Of a DNA stretch of 64,000 nucleotides, positions 52,014-60,372 are shown in pieces. The stretch covers positions 1-64,000 of the forward strand of contig NZ_LOPU01000016.1 of NCBI RefSeq assembly GCF_001469955.1. Direction: 5' to 3'. The position numbers were made by a program, and so were the translations under genes. Origin of the DNA: Haloprofundus marisrubri (lineage in GTDB: Archaea > Halobacteriota > Halobacteria > Halobacteriales > Haloferacaceae). Each line of letters begins with the position of its first letter. Within the stretch, counting starts at the first letter, position 1. The notes under the pieces were generated by a model that saw only the letters and a program-made list of their open reading frames with translations, was not told the origin of the DNA and did not search any database.

Positions 52014-53255
52014 TCAGGCCCCCGTCAACCGGTCGGCGACGCCGACCATCGCCGCGCCGACGACGCCGAGCGCCCCGGAAACCGCGAAGGCGGGCGCGTA
52101 ACTCGCAAACGCGTCGTAGACGAGTCCTGCAGAAGGAGGGGCCAAAAGCCCCGAAATCGCAAACGAAACCGAGACGAGGCCGAAGACGACGTTGATGTTG
52201 TCGGCACCGAACAGGTCCGCCGTGAGTGGCGACAACAGCGCACCGTTGCCACCGTAGGCCGTCCCGTAGACGAGTGCGAAGACGTACACCGCCGCTGCGG
52301 ACTCCGTCATCGCCAGCACCATCGTGGACAGTCCCATCGTCGCCGAGCAGGCGACGAACACCTGTGACCGGCCGAGTCTGTCGGCGACGCCGCCGATACC
52401 GAGGCGGGCGACGCTCGTCGCCGCGCCGACGAGGGTGAGCCCCAAAACACCGACGCCGCGGCCGAGTCCCGCGTCGGCGGTGTAGACGACGAGATGCGCG
52501 AAGACGACGTACAGCGACGCGTAGATGAACACCCATCCGAAGAGAACGAGCAGAAATGCGGGCGTCCGCGCGACGGCGACCGTCTCTCGAAACTGCGTCC
52601 GCCACGGCAGCACCTCCCGTTCGAGGGGCGCACCGCCGTCGAACTCCACCTTGGCGTCGATGTCGAGGCGGCGCGGACTGTCGGCGACGAGTACGGCGGC
52701 GACGGCCAGCATCGCAAGCGCCCCGAGGAGGAACACGCCGTACGTCCAGCGCCAGCCAACAGCGACGATGAGTGCCGACGCGGCGGGCGTGGCGACCAGC
52801 ATGCCGACGCCCGTTCCCGAACTGGCGATACCGCCGGCGAACCCGCGGCGGCGCTCGAACCACCGCGGGACCGTGGCGAAGGCGACGACGTAGACGACGC
52901 TCAGCCCCAGCGAGGTGACGACGCCGTAGAACAGGAGTACTTGGAGAAACGACGTGCTCAGCGCCAAGCCACCCAACCCGACGGCGAGAAAGCCCATCGA
53001 CGCCAGAAGCAGCGGACGCGTGCCGTATCTGTCGACGAACCCGCCGACGACGGCCGCGCCGACGTACATCACGAACGTCTGGACGCCGAAGATGAGCGAC
53101 GTCTCGCCGCGAGAGCGCCCGAACTCGGCGAGCATCTGGTCGAAGAAGACGCCGAAGGAGTACGAGACGCCGAAAACGACTGTCGAACCCAGAAAGCACG
53201 CGAAGGCGACGAACCAGCCGTAGTAGACGGCCGACCGTTTCACCCACGAGTACAC
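52014..53255 (-). CDS. Major facilitator superfamily permease
   Basis: A 413-residue, 12-span permease starting at GTG. It resembles the oxalate/formate antiporter and monocarboxylate transporter branch of MFS: YYGWFVAFACFLGSTVVFGV, VGGFVDRYGTRPLLLASMG near 70-88 (loop 2-3 motif) and RWFERRRGFAGGIASSGTG near 132-150. A substrate such as a carboxylate or aromatic acid would fit its position beside acyl-CoA synthetases, but this is inference. It begins 63 bp downstream of the acyl-CoA synthetase stop in the same direction, so they may be cotranscribed. Confidence 0.85.
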   Translation of the reverse strand: MYSWVKRSAVYYGWFVAFACFLGSTVVFGVSYSFGVFFDQMLAEFGRSRGETSLIFGVQTFVMYVGAAVVGGFVDRYGTRPLLLASMGFLAVGLGGLALSTSFLQVLLFYGVVTSLGLSVVYVVAFATVPRWFERRRGFAGGIASSGTGVGMLVATPAASALIVAVGWRWTYGVFLLGALAMLAVAAVLVADSPRRLDIDAKVEFDGGAPLEREVLPWRTQFRETVAVARTPAFLLVLFGWVFIYASLYVVFAHLVVYTADAGLGRGVGVLGLTLVGAATSVARLGIGGVADRLGRSQVFVACSATMGLSTMVLAMTESAAAVYVFALVYGTAYGGNGALLSPLTADLFGADNINVVFGLVSVSFAISGLLAPPSAGLVYDAFASYAPAFAVSGALGVVGAAMVGVADRLTGA

Positions 53256-53318
53256 GGAGTCACACCTCCAGACGGTCAGCGCGTTCGTAGGGGTCGAGTG
53301 ATGCTCTCGCTTCCATCG

Positions 53319-54980
53319 TCACCGGTCGGCGCCGTCGTTTCTCTCGCCGTCGGCCTTCTCGCTCCCACCCGGTGTGTGCGGCAGGTCGGCGTCGCCGTAC
53401 TGGTCCCGGAGTCGTTTCTTGTCGAACTTTCCAGTCGCGGTTTTCGGCACCTCTTCGACGAACACGACGTTGTCGGGAAGCCACCACCGCGGGTAGCTCT
53501 CTTCGAGAAACGCGAGCACGTCGTCGCCGGTGAGCGACGCCTCCGGTTTCGGCTGAATGCAGGCGACCGGTCGTTCCTGCCAGCGCTCGTGCGGCACACC
53601 GATGACCGCCGCTTCGAGCACGTCGTCGTGCTCCATCAGCGCGTTCTCCAGTTCGATGCTCGAAATCCACTCGCCGCCGCTCTTGATGACGTCTTTCACC
53701 CGGTCGACGAGTTCGAGGTAGCCGTCCTCGTCGACGACGGCGATGTCGCCGGTCTTCAGCCAGCCGTCTTCGAAGCTTCCGCGGTTGGCCTCCGGTCGAT
53801 TGTAGTACTCGGAGACGACCGTCGGGCCGCGGACGTACAGTTCGCCGGCGGCCTCGCCGTCCCACGGCACTTCCTCGCCGTCGTCGCCGACGAGTTTCAT
53901 CTCCATCCCCGGCGAGAGCAGTCCCTGTTTGGTCCGCTTCTCGAAGCGCTCGGCGCGGTCCCACTCGCGCATCCCTGTCTTGGGCCGCGAGACGCTGCCG
54001 ATGCTCATCGTCTCGGTCATCCCCCACGCGTGTTCGATGGTGACGTCGTGTTCGTCTTCGAAGCGGCGCATCACGGCGCTCGGAGCGGCGCTGCCGCCGA
54101 CGACGATGCGTTCGAGACTGCTGATGTCGGCGTCGTGGTCGTCGAGGTAGTCGAGCAGATTTATCCACACCGTCGGCACGCCCGCGGTGAGCGTCACCTC
54201 CTCTTCTTCGATGAGTCGCGCGAGCGTCTCGGCGTCCGGCGACGGCCCCGGATACACCTGTTTCGCGCCCGCCATCGCCGCCGAGAACGGCAGTTCCCAC
54301 GAGTTGACGTGGTACATCGGGACGACGTGCATCACCACGTCGCTCTCGTCGACGCCGAGCGCAGACGGCGTCGCCACCATCATCGAGTGACTGTACATCA
54401 TCTTCTGGGTGTACTCGACGCCTTTCGGCTTGCCCGTCGTCCCCGACGTGTAGCACATCCCCGCCGGTTGTTCCTCGGAGAGGCCGGGCCACTCCATGGG
54501 GTCGGCGTCGGCGACGAACGACTCGTAGTCGGTGACGCAGTCGAGGTCGGTGTCGGGAACCTCGTCGTCCATCACGACGAGTTCGCGGACGCCGTCGAAG
54601 CGGTCCCACAGTCGCTCTATCGTCTCGAACGGTTCGCCGGGGTCGACGAGCAACACCTCGTCGCCGGCGTCCTCGACGATGTACTCGACGTGGTCGTCGG
54701 GGAGGACCGCGTTGATGGTGTGCAACTGCGCGCCCATCAACGGGATGGCGAAGTACGCCTCGTAGTGGCGGTGGGTGTTCCACCCCACGGTTCCGACGCG
54801 GTCCCCCGGTTCGACGCCGAGCGACGACAGCGCGCCGGCGAGTTTCCGCGCCCGCTCGCCGAACTCCCGATACGTGTAGTGGGTCATCCCGTCCGGACCC
54901 CGAGAGACGACCTCCTTCTCGGGGAAGAGCTTCGTCGCACGCCAGAAGAACGGTCGAAGGGTCAGCTCCGTGGATGACAT
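53319..54980 (-). CDS. Acyl-CoA synthetase (AMP-forming)
   Basis: A 553-residue ANL-superfamily enzyme. YTSGTTGKPKGVEYTQ is the AMP-binding motif, WGMTETMSIG and GDIAVVDEDGYL with RVKDVIKSGGEW follow, and the end has ATGKFDKKRLRDQ with the A10 Lys. It activates an acid as acyl-AMP then acyl-CoA. The substrate is not known; the sequence resembles medium/long-chain FadD-like enzymes. ATG 54980 is immediately preceded by a palindrome. It may share a transcript with the MFS gene. Confidence 0.92.
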   Translation of the reverse strand: MSSTELTLRPFFWRATKLFPEKEVVSRGPDGMTHYTYREFGERARKLAGALSSLGVEPGDRVGTVGWNTHRHYEAYFAIPLMGAQLHTINAVLPDDHVEYIVEDAGDEVLLVDPGEPFETIERLWDRFDGVRELVVMDDEVPDTDLDCVTDYESFVADADPMEWPGLSEEQPAGMCYTSGTTGKPKGVEYTQKMMYSHSMMVATPSALGVDESDVVMHVVPMYHVNSWELPFSAAMAGAKQVYPGPSPDAETLARLIEEEEVTLTAGVPTVWINLLDYLDDHDADISSLERIVVGGSAAPSAVMRRFEDEHDVTIEHAWGMTETMSIGSVSRPKTGMREWDRAERFEKRTKQGLLSPGMEMKLVGDDGEEVPWDGEAAGELYVRGPTVVSEYYNRPEANRGSFEDGWLKTGDIAVVDEDGYLELVDRVKDVIKSGGEWISSIELENALMEHDDVLEAAVIGVPHERWQERPVACIQPKPEASLTGDDVLAFLEESYPRWWLPDNVVFVEEVPKTATGKFDKKRLRDQYGDADLPHTPGGSEKADGERNDGADR

Positions 54981-54983
54981 AAT

Positions 54984-55013
54984 CTACCGTGACAGACGGT
55001 AGTCACCCCCATT
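54984..55013 (-). promoter_or_regulatory. Acyl-CoA synthetase promoter with palindromic operator
   Basis: CTACCGTGACAGACGGTAG (54984-55002), arms CTACCGT/ACGGTAG, lies between ATG 54980 and a minus-strand TATA-like AACTAAT near 55007-55013. A bound repressor there would block initiation; the protein is unknown. Confidence 0.6.
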
Positions 55014-55042
55014 AGTTCTGTTGGCACCGGTAGGGTTCGTCG

Positions 55043-55891
55043 GTGGTCGCCCGCTCACTCTCGGAGCGCTGCCTCGATAGCCTCGTCGGAGGATTCATCG
55101 CGGCCGCTCGCCAAGCCGGTGGCGTGAACGACGACAGCGGCGATATCGACGGCGGAGACGGAACTGCGGCAGCTGCCGACATCGGTGACTGCCACGAATC
55201 CGGCGACACCGACTGGCAGGCCGTCTTCTGGGATATCGGCGGCGTTCTCCTCGACGTCGACTCCGCACGCGACTCGCACCGCCGGTTCGCCGAGACGCTC
55301 GTCGAGACGTACGACCTCTCGTTGCCCATCGACGAGGCGCTGGAGACGTGGCGAAGCGAGGTGGGTCGTCACTTCCACGAGCGCGAGGGGACCGAGTTCC
55401 GGTCCTCGCGCGTCGCCTACGAACAGGCCGTCGCCGCCGTCGTCGGCGAGTCGGTTCCGACGGACGAATGGGAACCGCTGTTCTACCGCGTCCAGCGGGA
55501 GACGTTGCGGCCGAATCCGGGTGCAGTCGAAACCGTCGAACGCCTCGGCGAAACCGACCTCCACGTCGGCGTCGTCAGCGACATCGATACGGCCGAAGCG
55601 CGACTCATCTTCGATACTTTCGGCCTCGCGGACGCGTTCGACTCGGTGACGACCTCCGAGTCGGTCGGCTGGACGAAACCCGACCCGGCGATGTTCGAGG
55701 CGGCGCTCGCGGCCGCCGACGCGTCACCGGAGACGGCGCTGATGGTCGGCGACCGCTACGAACACGATATCGCCGGTGCGGCCGACGCCGGTCTGGCGAC
55801 TGTCGCGTACGGGGCCGAGAACGGTCCCGCCGTCGACTATCGGGTCACCGACCTACGGGAGATTCTCGACATCGTCGGCGTTGACCGCTGA
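55043..55891 (+). CDS. HAD-superfamily hydrolase
   Basis: A 282-residue protein (from GTG 55043). HAD motif I WDIGGVLLDVD begins near 63, motif II VVSDIDT near 177 and motifs III/IV TKPDPAMFEAAL and MVGDRYEHDIAGA follow. These are subclass IA phosphatase-like. Residues 1-55 are a Gly/Asp-rich, poorly conserved extension, so the true start may be GTG 55124. Substrate unknown. Divergent from the acyl-CoA synthetase, with 63 bp between them. Confidence 0.78.
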   Translation: MVARSLSERCLDSLVGGFIAAARQAGGVNDDSGDIDGGDGTAAAADIGDCHESGDTDWQAVFWDIGGVLLDVDSARDSHRRFAETLVETYDLSLPIDEALETWRSEVGRHFHEREGTEFRSSRVAYEQAVAAVVGESVPTDEWEPLFYRVQRETLRPNPGAVETVERLGETDLHVGVVSDIDTAEARLIFDTFGLADAFDSVTTSESVGWTKPDPAMFEAALAAADASPETALMVGDRYEHDIAGAADAGLATVAYGAENGPAVDYRVTDLREILDIVGVDR

Positions 55892-55976
55892 GCCACGGAA
55901 CCGACGACTCCTGTCCGATGTCGGCTCCTCTGCCGCCGGCGATGAAGTTTAGACGATTGTTCGTGAACTGCTACCG

Positions 55977-57044
55977 ATGACCAACAAGCGACGATACGAG
56001 GACCGACTCGTCGACGAGCGCAGACTCCGGACGTATCTCGCCTCGGAACTGGGCGACACCGAGACGTTCGCCGTCGAATGGCACCAAGAGGGCCACTCCA
56101 ACGAAACGCTGTTCGTCACGTGGGGTGACCGCGAACTCGTGTTGCGGCGGCCGCCGCCGGGTGAGACGGCCGACACCGCCCACGACGTCGGCCGGGAGTT
56201 CCGCGTGATGGACGCCTTGCAGAGAACGGACGTTCCGGTCCCGCCGACGGTACTGTACTGCGAGGACGACTCGATAATCGGCGGCGAGTTCTACCTCATG
56301 GAGCGTGTCGACGGCGACGTGGTCCGCCTCGACGAACCCGAGCGCCTTGCGACTCCCGAACACCGGACCGAACTCGGCCACGAACTCGTCGACTCGCTTG
56401 CGGCGATTCACGCCCTCGATTTCGAGTCCGTGGGACTCGGCGAGTTCGGCCGTCCGGAGGGCTACCTCGACCGGCAGGTCGACCGCTGGAGAAAGCAGAT
56501 GCAGTGGGCCGCCGGGCGGACCGAGCGCCCGGAGGGCCTCCCCGGCCGCGACGAAGTGGAGTCGTGGCTCGAAGCCAACGTGCCCGACTCGCCCGAACAC
56601 ACACTGGTCCACGGCGACTACAAACTCGACAACGTCATCCTCGCGCCCGGGACGCCGCCGGAAATCGGTGCCATCGTCGACTGGGAACTCTGTACGCTCG
56701 GCGCGCCACTCTCCGATTTGGGCTGGATGCTCCTCTTTTGGCACGACGACCCCGATGACGAACCCCCGATTCCGGAACTGATGCCGTCGTTCACGGCGCG
56801 GGAGGGGTATCCGACCCGCCGCGAACTCGCCGCGCGCTACGAGGAGCAGTCGGGTATCGCCGTCGACCACTCGACGTTCTATCTGGCGCTTGCGACGTAC
56901 AAACTGGCGGCGGTCTGTGAGATGTTCTACGCTCGGCATCTCGCGGGCGACAGCGACGACCCGCTGTACGCCGCCATGGACGAGGGGACGCCGAGACTCG
57001 TCGCGTACGCGGAGAGCGTCATCGAGGGGTCGGAAGGGTGGTGA
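55977..57044 (+). CDS. APH-family phosphotransferase, ACAD10/11-like
   Basis: A 355-residue protein kinase-like phosphotransferase. HGDYKLDNVIL near 208-218 and IVDWELCTLG near 228-237 are the catalytic and metal-binding motifs. The fold matches the kinase-like domain of ACAD10/11, which are linked to acyl-CoA metabolism (phosphorylation of 4-hydroxyacyl-CoAs). A role in hydroxyacyl-CoA breakdown is likely but not proven. The next gene, encoding MaoC, starts five bases after the stop. Confidence 0.82.
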   Translation: MTNKRRYEDRLVDERRLRTYLASELGDTETFAVEWHQEGHSNETLFVTWGDRELVLRRPPPGETADTAHDVGREFRVMDALQRTDVPVPPTVLYCEDDSIIGGEFYLMERVDGDVVRLDEPERLATPEHRTELGHELVDSLAAIHALDFESVGLGEFGRPEGYLDRQVDRWRKQMQWAAGRTERPEGLPGRDEVESWLEANVPDSPEHTLVHGDYKLDNVILAPGTPPEIGAIVDWELCTLGAPLSDLGWMLLFWHDDPDDEPPIPELMPSFTAREGYPTRRELAARYEEQSGIAVDHSTFYLALATYKLAAVCEMFYARHLAGDSDDPLYAAMDEGTPRLVAYAESVIEGSEGW

Positions 57045-57048
57045 GCGA

Positions 57049-57516
57049 ATGAGTCCGACCGAGACGCTGCACTTCGAGGAGTTAGCCGTCGGCGACACGT
57101 TCGAGACGGGCGGGCGCACCGTGACCCGCGCCGAAATCATCGCGTTCGCCGACCGTTACGACCCCCAGCCGTTCCACGTCGACGCCGAAGCCGTCGAGGA
57201 CTCGGTCTTCGACGAACTCGTCGCCAGCGGGTTGCACACGATGGCACTCGCCAACCGCCTTGCGACCGACGACTTCTACGCACGCACGTCGGTGATGGGC
57301 GGGACGGGCATCGAGGAGGCGAACTTCCTCGCACCGGTCCGCGCCGGCGACACGCTCTCAGTCTGTGTTGAAATCGTCGAAAAGCGGCCGTCGGCGTCGA
57401 AACCCGACCGTGGTCTCGTCACCGTCGAGCAGACCGTCTCGAATCAAGACGAGGAGACGGTGTTGACGCTGCGAATCACGAGTTTCTTCGGGCGGCGGTC
57501 GGCGAGTGAGGAGTGA
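57049..57516 (+). CDS. MaoC-family enoyl-CoA hydratase-like protein
   Basis: A 155-residue hot-dog-fold protein. It has FEELAVGDTFETGGRTVTRA at the start and the hydratase motif YDPQPFHVDAEA with the catalytic Asp and His. This suggests an (R)-specific enoyl-CoA hydratase or related dehydratase. ATG 57049 lies five bases after the phosphotransferase stop, so they form an operon. Substrate unknown. Confidence 0.85.
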   Translation: MSPTETLHFEELAVGDTFETGGRTVTRAEIIAFADRYDPQPFHVDAEAVEDSVFDELVASGLHTMALANRLATDDFYARTSVMGGTGIEEANFLAPVRAGDTLSVCVEIVEKRPSASKPDRGLVTVEQTVSNQDEETVLTLRITSFFGRRSASEE

Positions 57517-57646
57517 ATTGGCTACGGCTGAGGCTGTCTGATTCGACATTCTGAATTCTGCTAATAGGCGGGTCGAACCCTTGCTTTCGAGCTAAGCCCA
57601 CCAGAAGTGACCAATCTTCGTTCCATCATTCATCGATTAGATGCTT

Positions 57647-58117
57647 TCAGGCAGTCTCGATACCCCTGCTATCGAACGCATCGACCGCCTTTTCGAGTTC
57701 CCCGGAAGAACTCCTGAACAGCGACTTCGGGACCAATATCATTCGCTCACGTATCGAGTCGTTTGTTCGGTAGTTGATACTGAGTGCCGCCGTCAACACC
57801 TTCTCTCTCGCTTCGACGGACACTACACTGTCTATGGGTATCTCGTCTTCACCCGACGTGCCGAATCCGTGTGTTATCCGCAGATAAAGGTAAACCAACA
57901 CAGACAGTGTGAACACCATTCCCAGCAACAGGACGACGCCGCTCTCCTGTGTGAAAACCACATAGAGCGAAAACAACGGAACGTACACTACGAGCAGGTA
58001 GAAATAGAGTTTATTCACGTAGTACGCCGTCTCCAACTGACCTCGCAGACTCTCTTCGATTTCTATCGAGTCATCGGTGATAGTGCATACCCCCGAGACC
58101 GTGCGAAACTCGTTCAC
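57647..58117 (-). CDS. Two-span membrane protein in AT-richer DNA
   Basis: A 156-residue protein: a short polar N-terminus (FRTVSGVCTITDDSIEIEES, PH-like), two membrane spans near 38-55 and 62-80 (FYLLVVYVPLFSLYVVF, VVLLLGMVFTLSVLVYLYL), then a cytoplasmic tail. It lies in DNA visibly poorer in GC than its neighbours (about 57540-58190), between two MaoC genes, suggesting a late insertion into the catabolic block. The reading frame on the other strand is less convincing. Function unknown. Confidence 0.6.
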   Translation of the reverse strand: MNEFRTVSGVCTITDDSIEIEESLRGQLETAYYVNKLYFYLLVVYVPLFSLYVVFTQESGVVLLLGMVFTLSVLVYLYLRITHGFGTSGEDEIPIDSVVSVEAREKVLTAALSINYRTNDSIRERMILVPKSLFRSSSGELEKAVDAFDSRGIETA

Positions 58118-58227
58118 ACCGACATATTTGATACTCTAAATATAGATAGTTATCGTCCAATCGCCCTCAGTTAGAGAGGGTACACAGCCCGCTCAACTAT
58201 GCGACTTCCGAGAGTCGAGAGAACCGC

Positions 58228-58683
58228 TCACTCCCCCTCGGGCCGTTTCCGAATGTACTCTAGCGTCTCACAGACCAACACCGTCCGCCCATCGTCGGTC
58301 GTCACCTCGTCGCGGAACGTCACGATACCGCCCGGTGATTTGTCGCGTTTGTCGACGATTTCCCGATGGACGGTAATCGTGTCGCCGACGAACGTCGCCG
58401 CCAGAATCCGCATCGAGTCCAAGCCATAATAACAGACGTTCGAGGCCTCGTTTCGGAAGTCGCTCGTGATGAGACCCTCCATCACCGAGTAGGTCAGCGG
58501 CGCGTGAACCGGTCGCTCGCCGAACTTGGTGTCGGCGGCGTAGGCGGCGTTCATCTGGAGTTCGTTCATGTCGCCGGTGTTGCCGGCGTGGGTGACGAGG
58601 TGAGTCTCCGTGATGGTGCGTCCGCGGGTCTCGAACGTGTCGCCGACCGAGAGGTCGTCGTAGTACCGAACTGGCCCTGACAT
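58228..58683 (-). CDS. MaoC-family protein lacking the usual catalytic His
   Basis: A 151-residue hot-dog protein starting MSGPVRYYDDLSVGDTFETR. In the place of the hydratase motif (GDxNPLH) it reads GDMNELQMN, so Asp and Asn remain but the His is Gln. It may be an inactive paralogue, a binding protein, or act by a different mechanism. The remaining fold (EIVDKRDKSPGGIVTFRDEV) is normal. ATG 58683 is preferred to the upstream 58704. Confidence 0.8.
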   Translation of the reverse strand: MSGPVRYYDDLSVGDTFETRGRTITETHLVTHAGNTGDMNELQMNAAYAADTKFGERPVHAPLTYSVMEGLITSDFRNEASNVCYYGLDSMRILAATFVGDTITVHREIVDKRDKSPGGIVTFRDEVTTDDGRTVLVCETLEYIRKRPEGE

Positions 58684-58732
58684 CGGCCTGCGGTACGCGA
58701 ACACCCCACATAACTTCTCGCTCGCAGGAAGA

Positions 58733-58763
58733 TTTATACACGATTTATGCTAGCAGATAGCAT
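58733..58763 (+). promoter_or_regulatory. Acyl-CoA synthetase promoter with palindrome at the start site
   Basis: TATA box TTTATAC at 58733-58739, then ATGCTA-GCAGA-TAGCAT at 58747-58763, which overlaps ATG 58762. TATA-to-ATG spacing fits a leaderless start at 58762. A regulator on the palindrome would cover the start site. Confidence 0.6.
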
Positions 58764-60333
58764 GAATCTCGAACGCATGCTGGAGCGAACGGCGCGGCAC
58801 CATCCCGACGCCGTTGCGCTGTCTGGGCGTGGCGTCGACGGCGACCGTAGCTACGAAGCGTTGGCCGACCGAGTCAGGCGACTCGCCGGCGGATTCGCCC
58901 AACTGGGCGTCGAACGCGGTGACCGAGTCGCACTGCTGACGAGGAATCACGCCGCGTTCGTCGAAACGTCGTTCGCGCTCTATCGACTCGGCGCGAGCAA
59001 AGTCCCGCTGAACTCGATGCTCACGCCCCGCGAACACGACATGCTCGTCGACGACGCCGATGCCAAACTGTTGGTAACGGAGGCGTCGTTCGCCGACCAC
59101 TGCGAGCAGATGGAAGCGTCGCCGCGAGCGACGGTGGTCGTCGGCGACGGCGAAAGGATTCCCGAAACGTGGGGCGAGAACGCACACGCCTACGACTCGC
59201 TTCTCGACGCCGACCCGACCGACCGCCCCGCCGACGTCTCCTTGGACGACCCCTGCGCGGTGATGTACACCTCGGGGACGACGGGTCGACCGAAGGGCGT
59301 CCAGCACACCCACGGCACGTGGCTCTCGACGGCGCTCGCGCTGGGAGACGCCCTCGACCAAGCGGAAGGAGAGGTGACGCTGCACGCCGCGCCGCTAACA
59401 CACGGCTCCGGGTTTCTGGTCGAATCCACGGTTCTCTCGGCGGGGACCAACCACCTCGAAGACGGGTTCGCGCCCGACCGGTTCCTCGACGCGGTCGAAT
59501 CCCGCGGCGTCAACACCGTCTTCGTCGCGCCGACGATGGTGTACAAACTCCTCGACAACTACGACGGCGGCCGCGACACGAGTTCGCTGAAGAACGTCTA
59601 CTACGCGGGGTCGCCGATGAGCGCCGCCCGACTCGCCGAGGGGATGGAGCGCTTCGGCGACGTGTTCGTCCAGTCGTACGGCCAGATGGAGTGTCCGATG
59701 CTGATTACGCTGCTCGACCACGAAGACCACCGGCGGGCGCTCGACGGCGAGAGCGACCGACTCGCCTCCGCGGGACGCGAAGTCGATATCGCTCACGTCC
59801 GACTCGTCGACGACGGCGGTCAGGAAGTCCCGCCGGGCGAACCCGGCGAAGTCGTGGTGACCGGACCGCACGTCACGCCGGGGTATCTGAATCTCGCCGA
59901 GAAAACCGCGGAGGCGTTCTCGGACGAATGGCTCCACACCGGCGACATCGGCCGCAGAGACGACGAGGGCTACCTCTACATCATGGACCGCAAGAAGGAC
60001 ATGATAATCACCGGCGGGATGAACGTCGTCCCCAGAGAAGTCGAGGAAGTCGTCATCGGCCACGACGCCGTCTCGAACGCCGCGGTCATCGGCGTCCCCG
60101 ACGACTACTGGGGCGAGAAGGTGTCCGCAATCGTCGAACCGCGACCGGATGCGGAAATCGACGCCGAGACGCTCGCTGCAGAGGTTGAGACGCGCTGTGC
60201 GGAGTCGCTGGCGGCGTACAAGAAACCGAAGACGGTCGAAATCGTCGACGAACTTCCGCGGAGTTCCTACGGCAAAGTGCTCAAAACCGAACTCCGCGAG
60301 GAGTACTGGGAGGGCGAGGAGCGCCGCATCTGA
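58762..60333 (+). CDS. Acyl-CoA synthetase (AMP-forming)
   Basis: A 523-residue ANL enzyme. YTSGTTGRPKGVQHTH is the AMP-binding motif, SYGQMECPM-like, TGDIGRRDDEGYLYIMDRKK and the A10 Lys in SSYGKVLKTEL follow. It activates a carboxylic acid as CoA thioester; substrate unknown. ATG 58762 is used because of the TATA spacing; 58747 is an alternative and lies within the palindrome. It begins the right part of the block. Confidence 0.92.
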   Translation: MNLERMLERTARHHPDAVALSGRGVDGDRSYEALADRVRRLAGGFAQLGVERGDRVALLTRNHAAFVETSFALYRLGASKVPLNSMLTPREHDMLVDDADAKLLVTEASFADHCEQMEASPRATVVVGDGERIPETWGENAHAYDSLLDADPTDRPADVSLDDPCAVMYTSGTTGRPKGVQHTHGTWLSTALALGDALDQAEGEVTLHAAPLTHGSGFLVESTVLSAGTNHLEDGFAPDRFLDAVESRGVNTVFVAPTMVYKLLDNYDGGRDTSSLKNVYYAGSPMSAARLAEGMERFGDVFVQSYGQMECPMLITLLDHEDHRRALDGESDRLASAGREVDIAHVRLVDDGGQEVPPGEPGEVVVTGPHVTPGYLNLAEKTAEAFSDEWLHTGDIGRRDDEGYLYIMDRKKDMIITGGMNVVPREVEEVVIGHDAVSNAAVIGVPDDYWGEKVSAIVEPRPDAEIDAETLAAEVETRCAESLAAYKKPKTVEIVDELPRSSYGKVLKTELREEYWEGEERRI

Positions 60334-60372
60334 GGGCATTCGCGCAGCGTCGCCATCACACCACTTCACACC

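Noticed and set aside
51154-53247. Long minus-strand Arg-rich frame overlapping leuS and MFS genes
   Set aside because: Overlaps both a clear LeuRS and an MFS gene in another frame; translation is nearly all Arg/Ala/Gly/Val.
52494-54977. Long plus-strand frame opposite the MFS and acyl-CoA synthetase genes
   Set aside because: Antisense shadow of two well-supported genes.
57541-57600. Possible tRNA remnant (GGGTTCGACCC-like T-loop on the minus strand)
   Set aside because: The T-stem does not pair past three bases and no D or anticodon arm fits; probably chance.
57641-58174. Plus-strand frame opposite the two-span membrane gene
   Set aside because: The minus-strand frame has clear membrane spans and a sensible start; the plus-strand frame has no such features.
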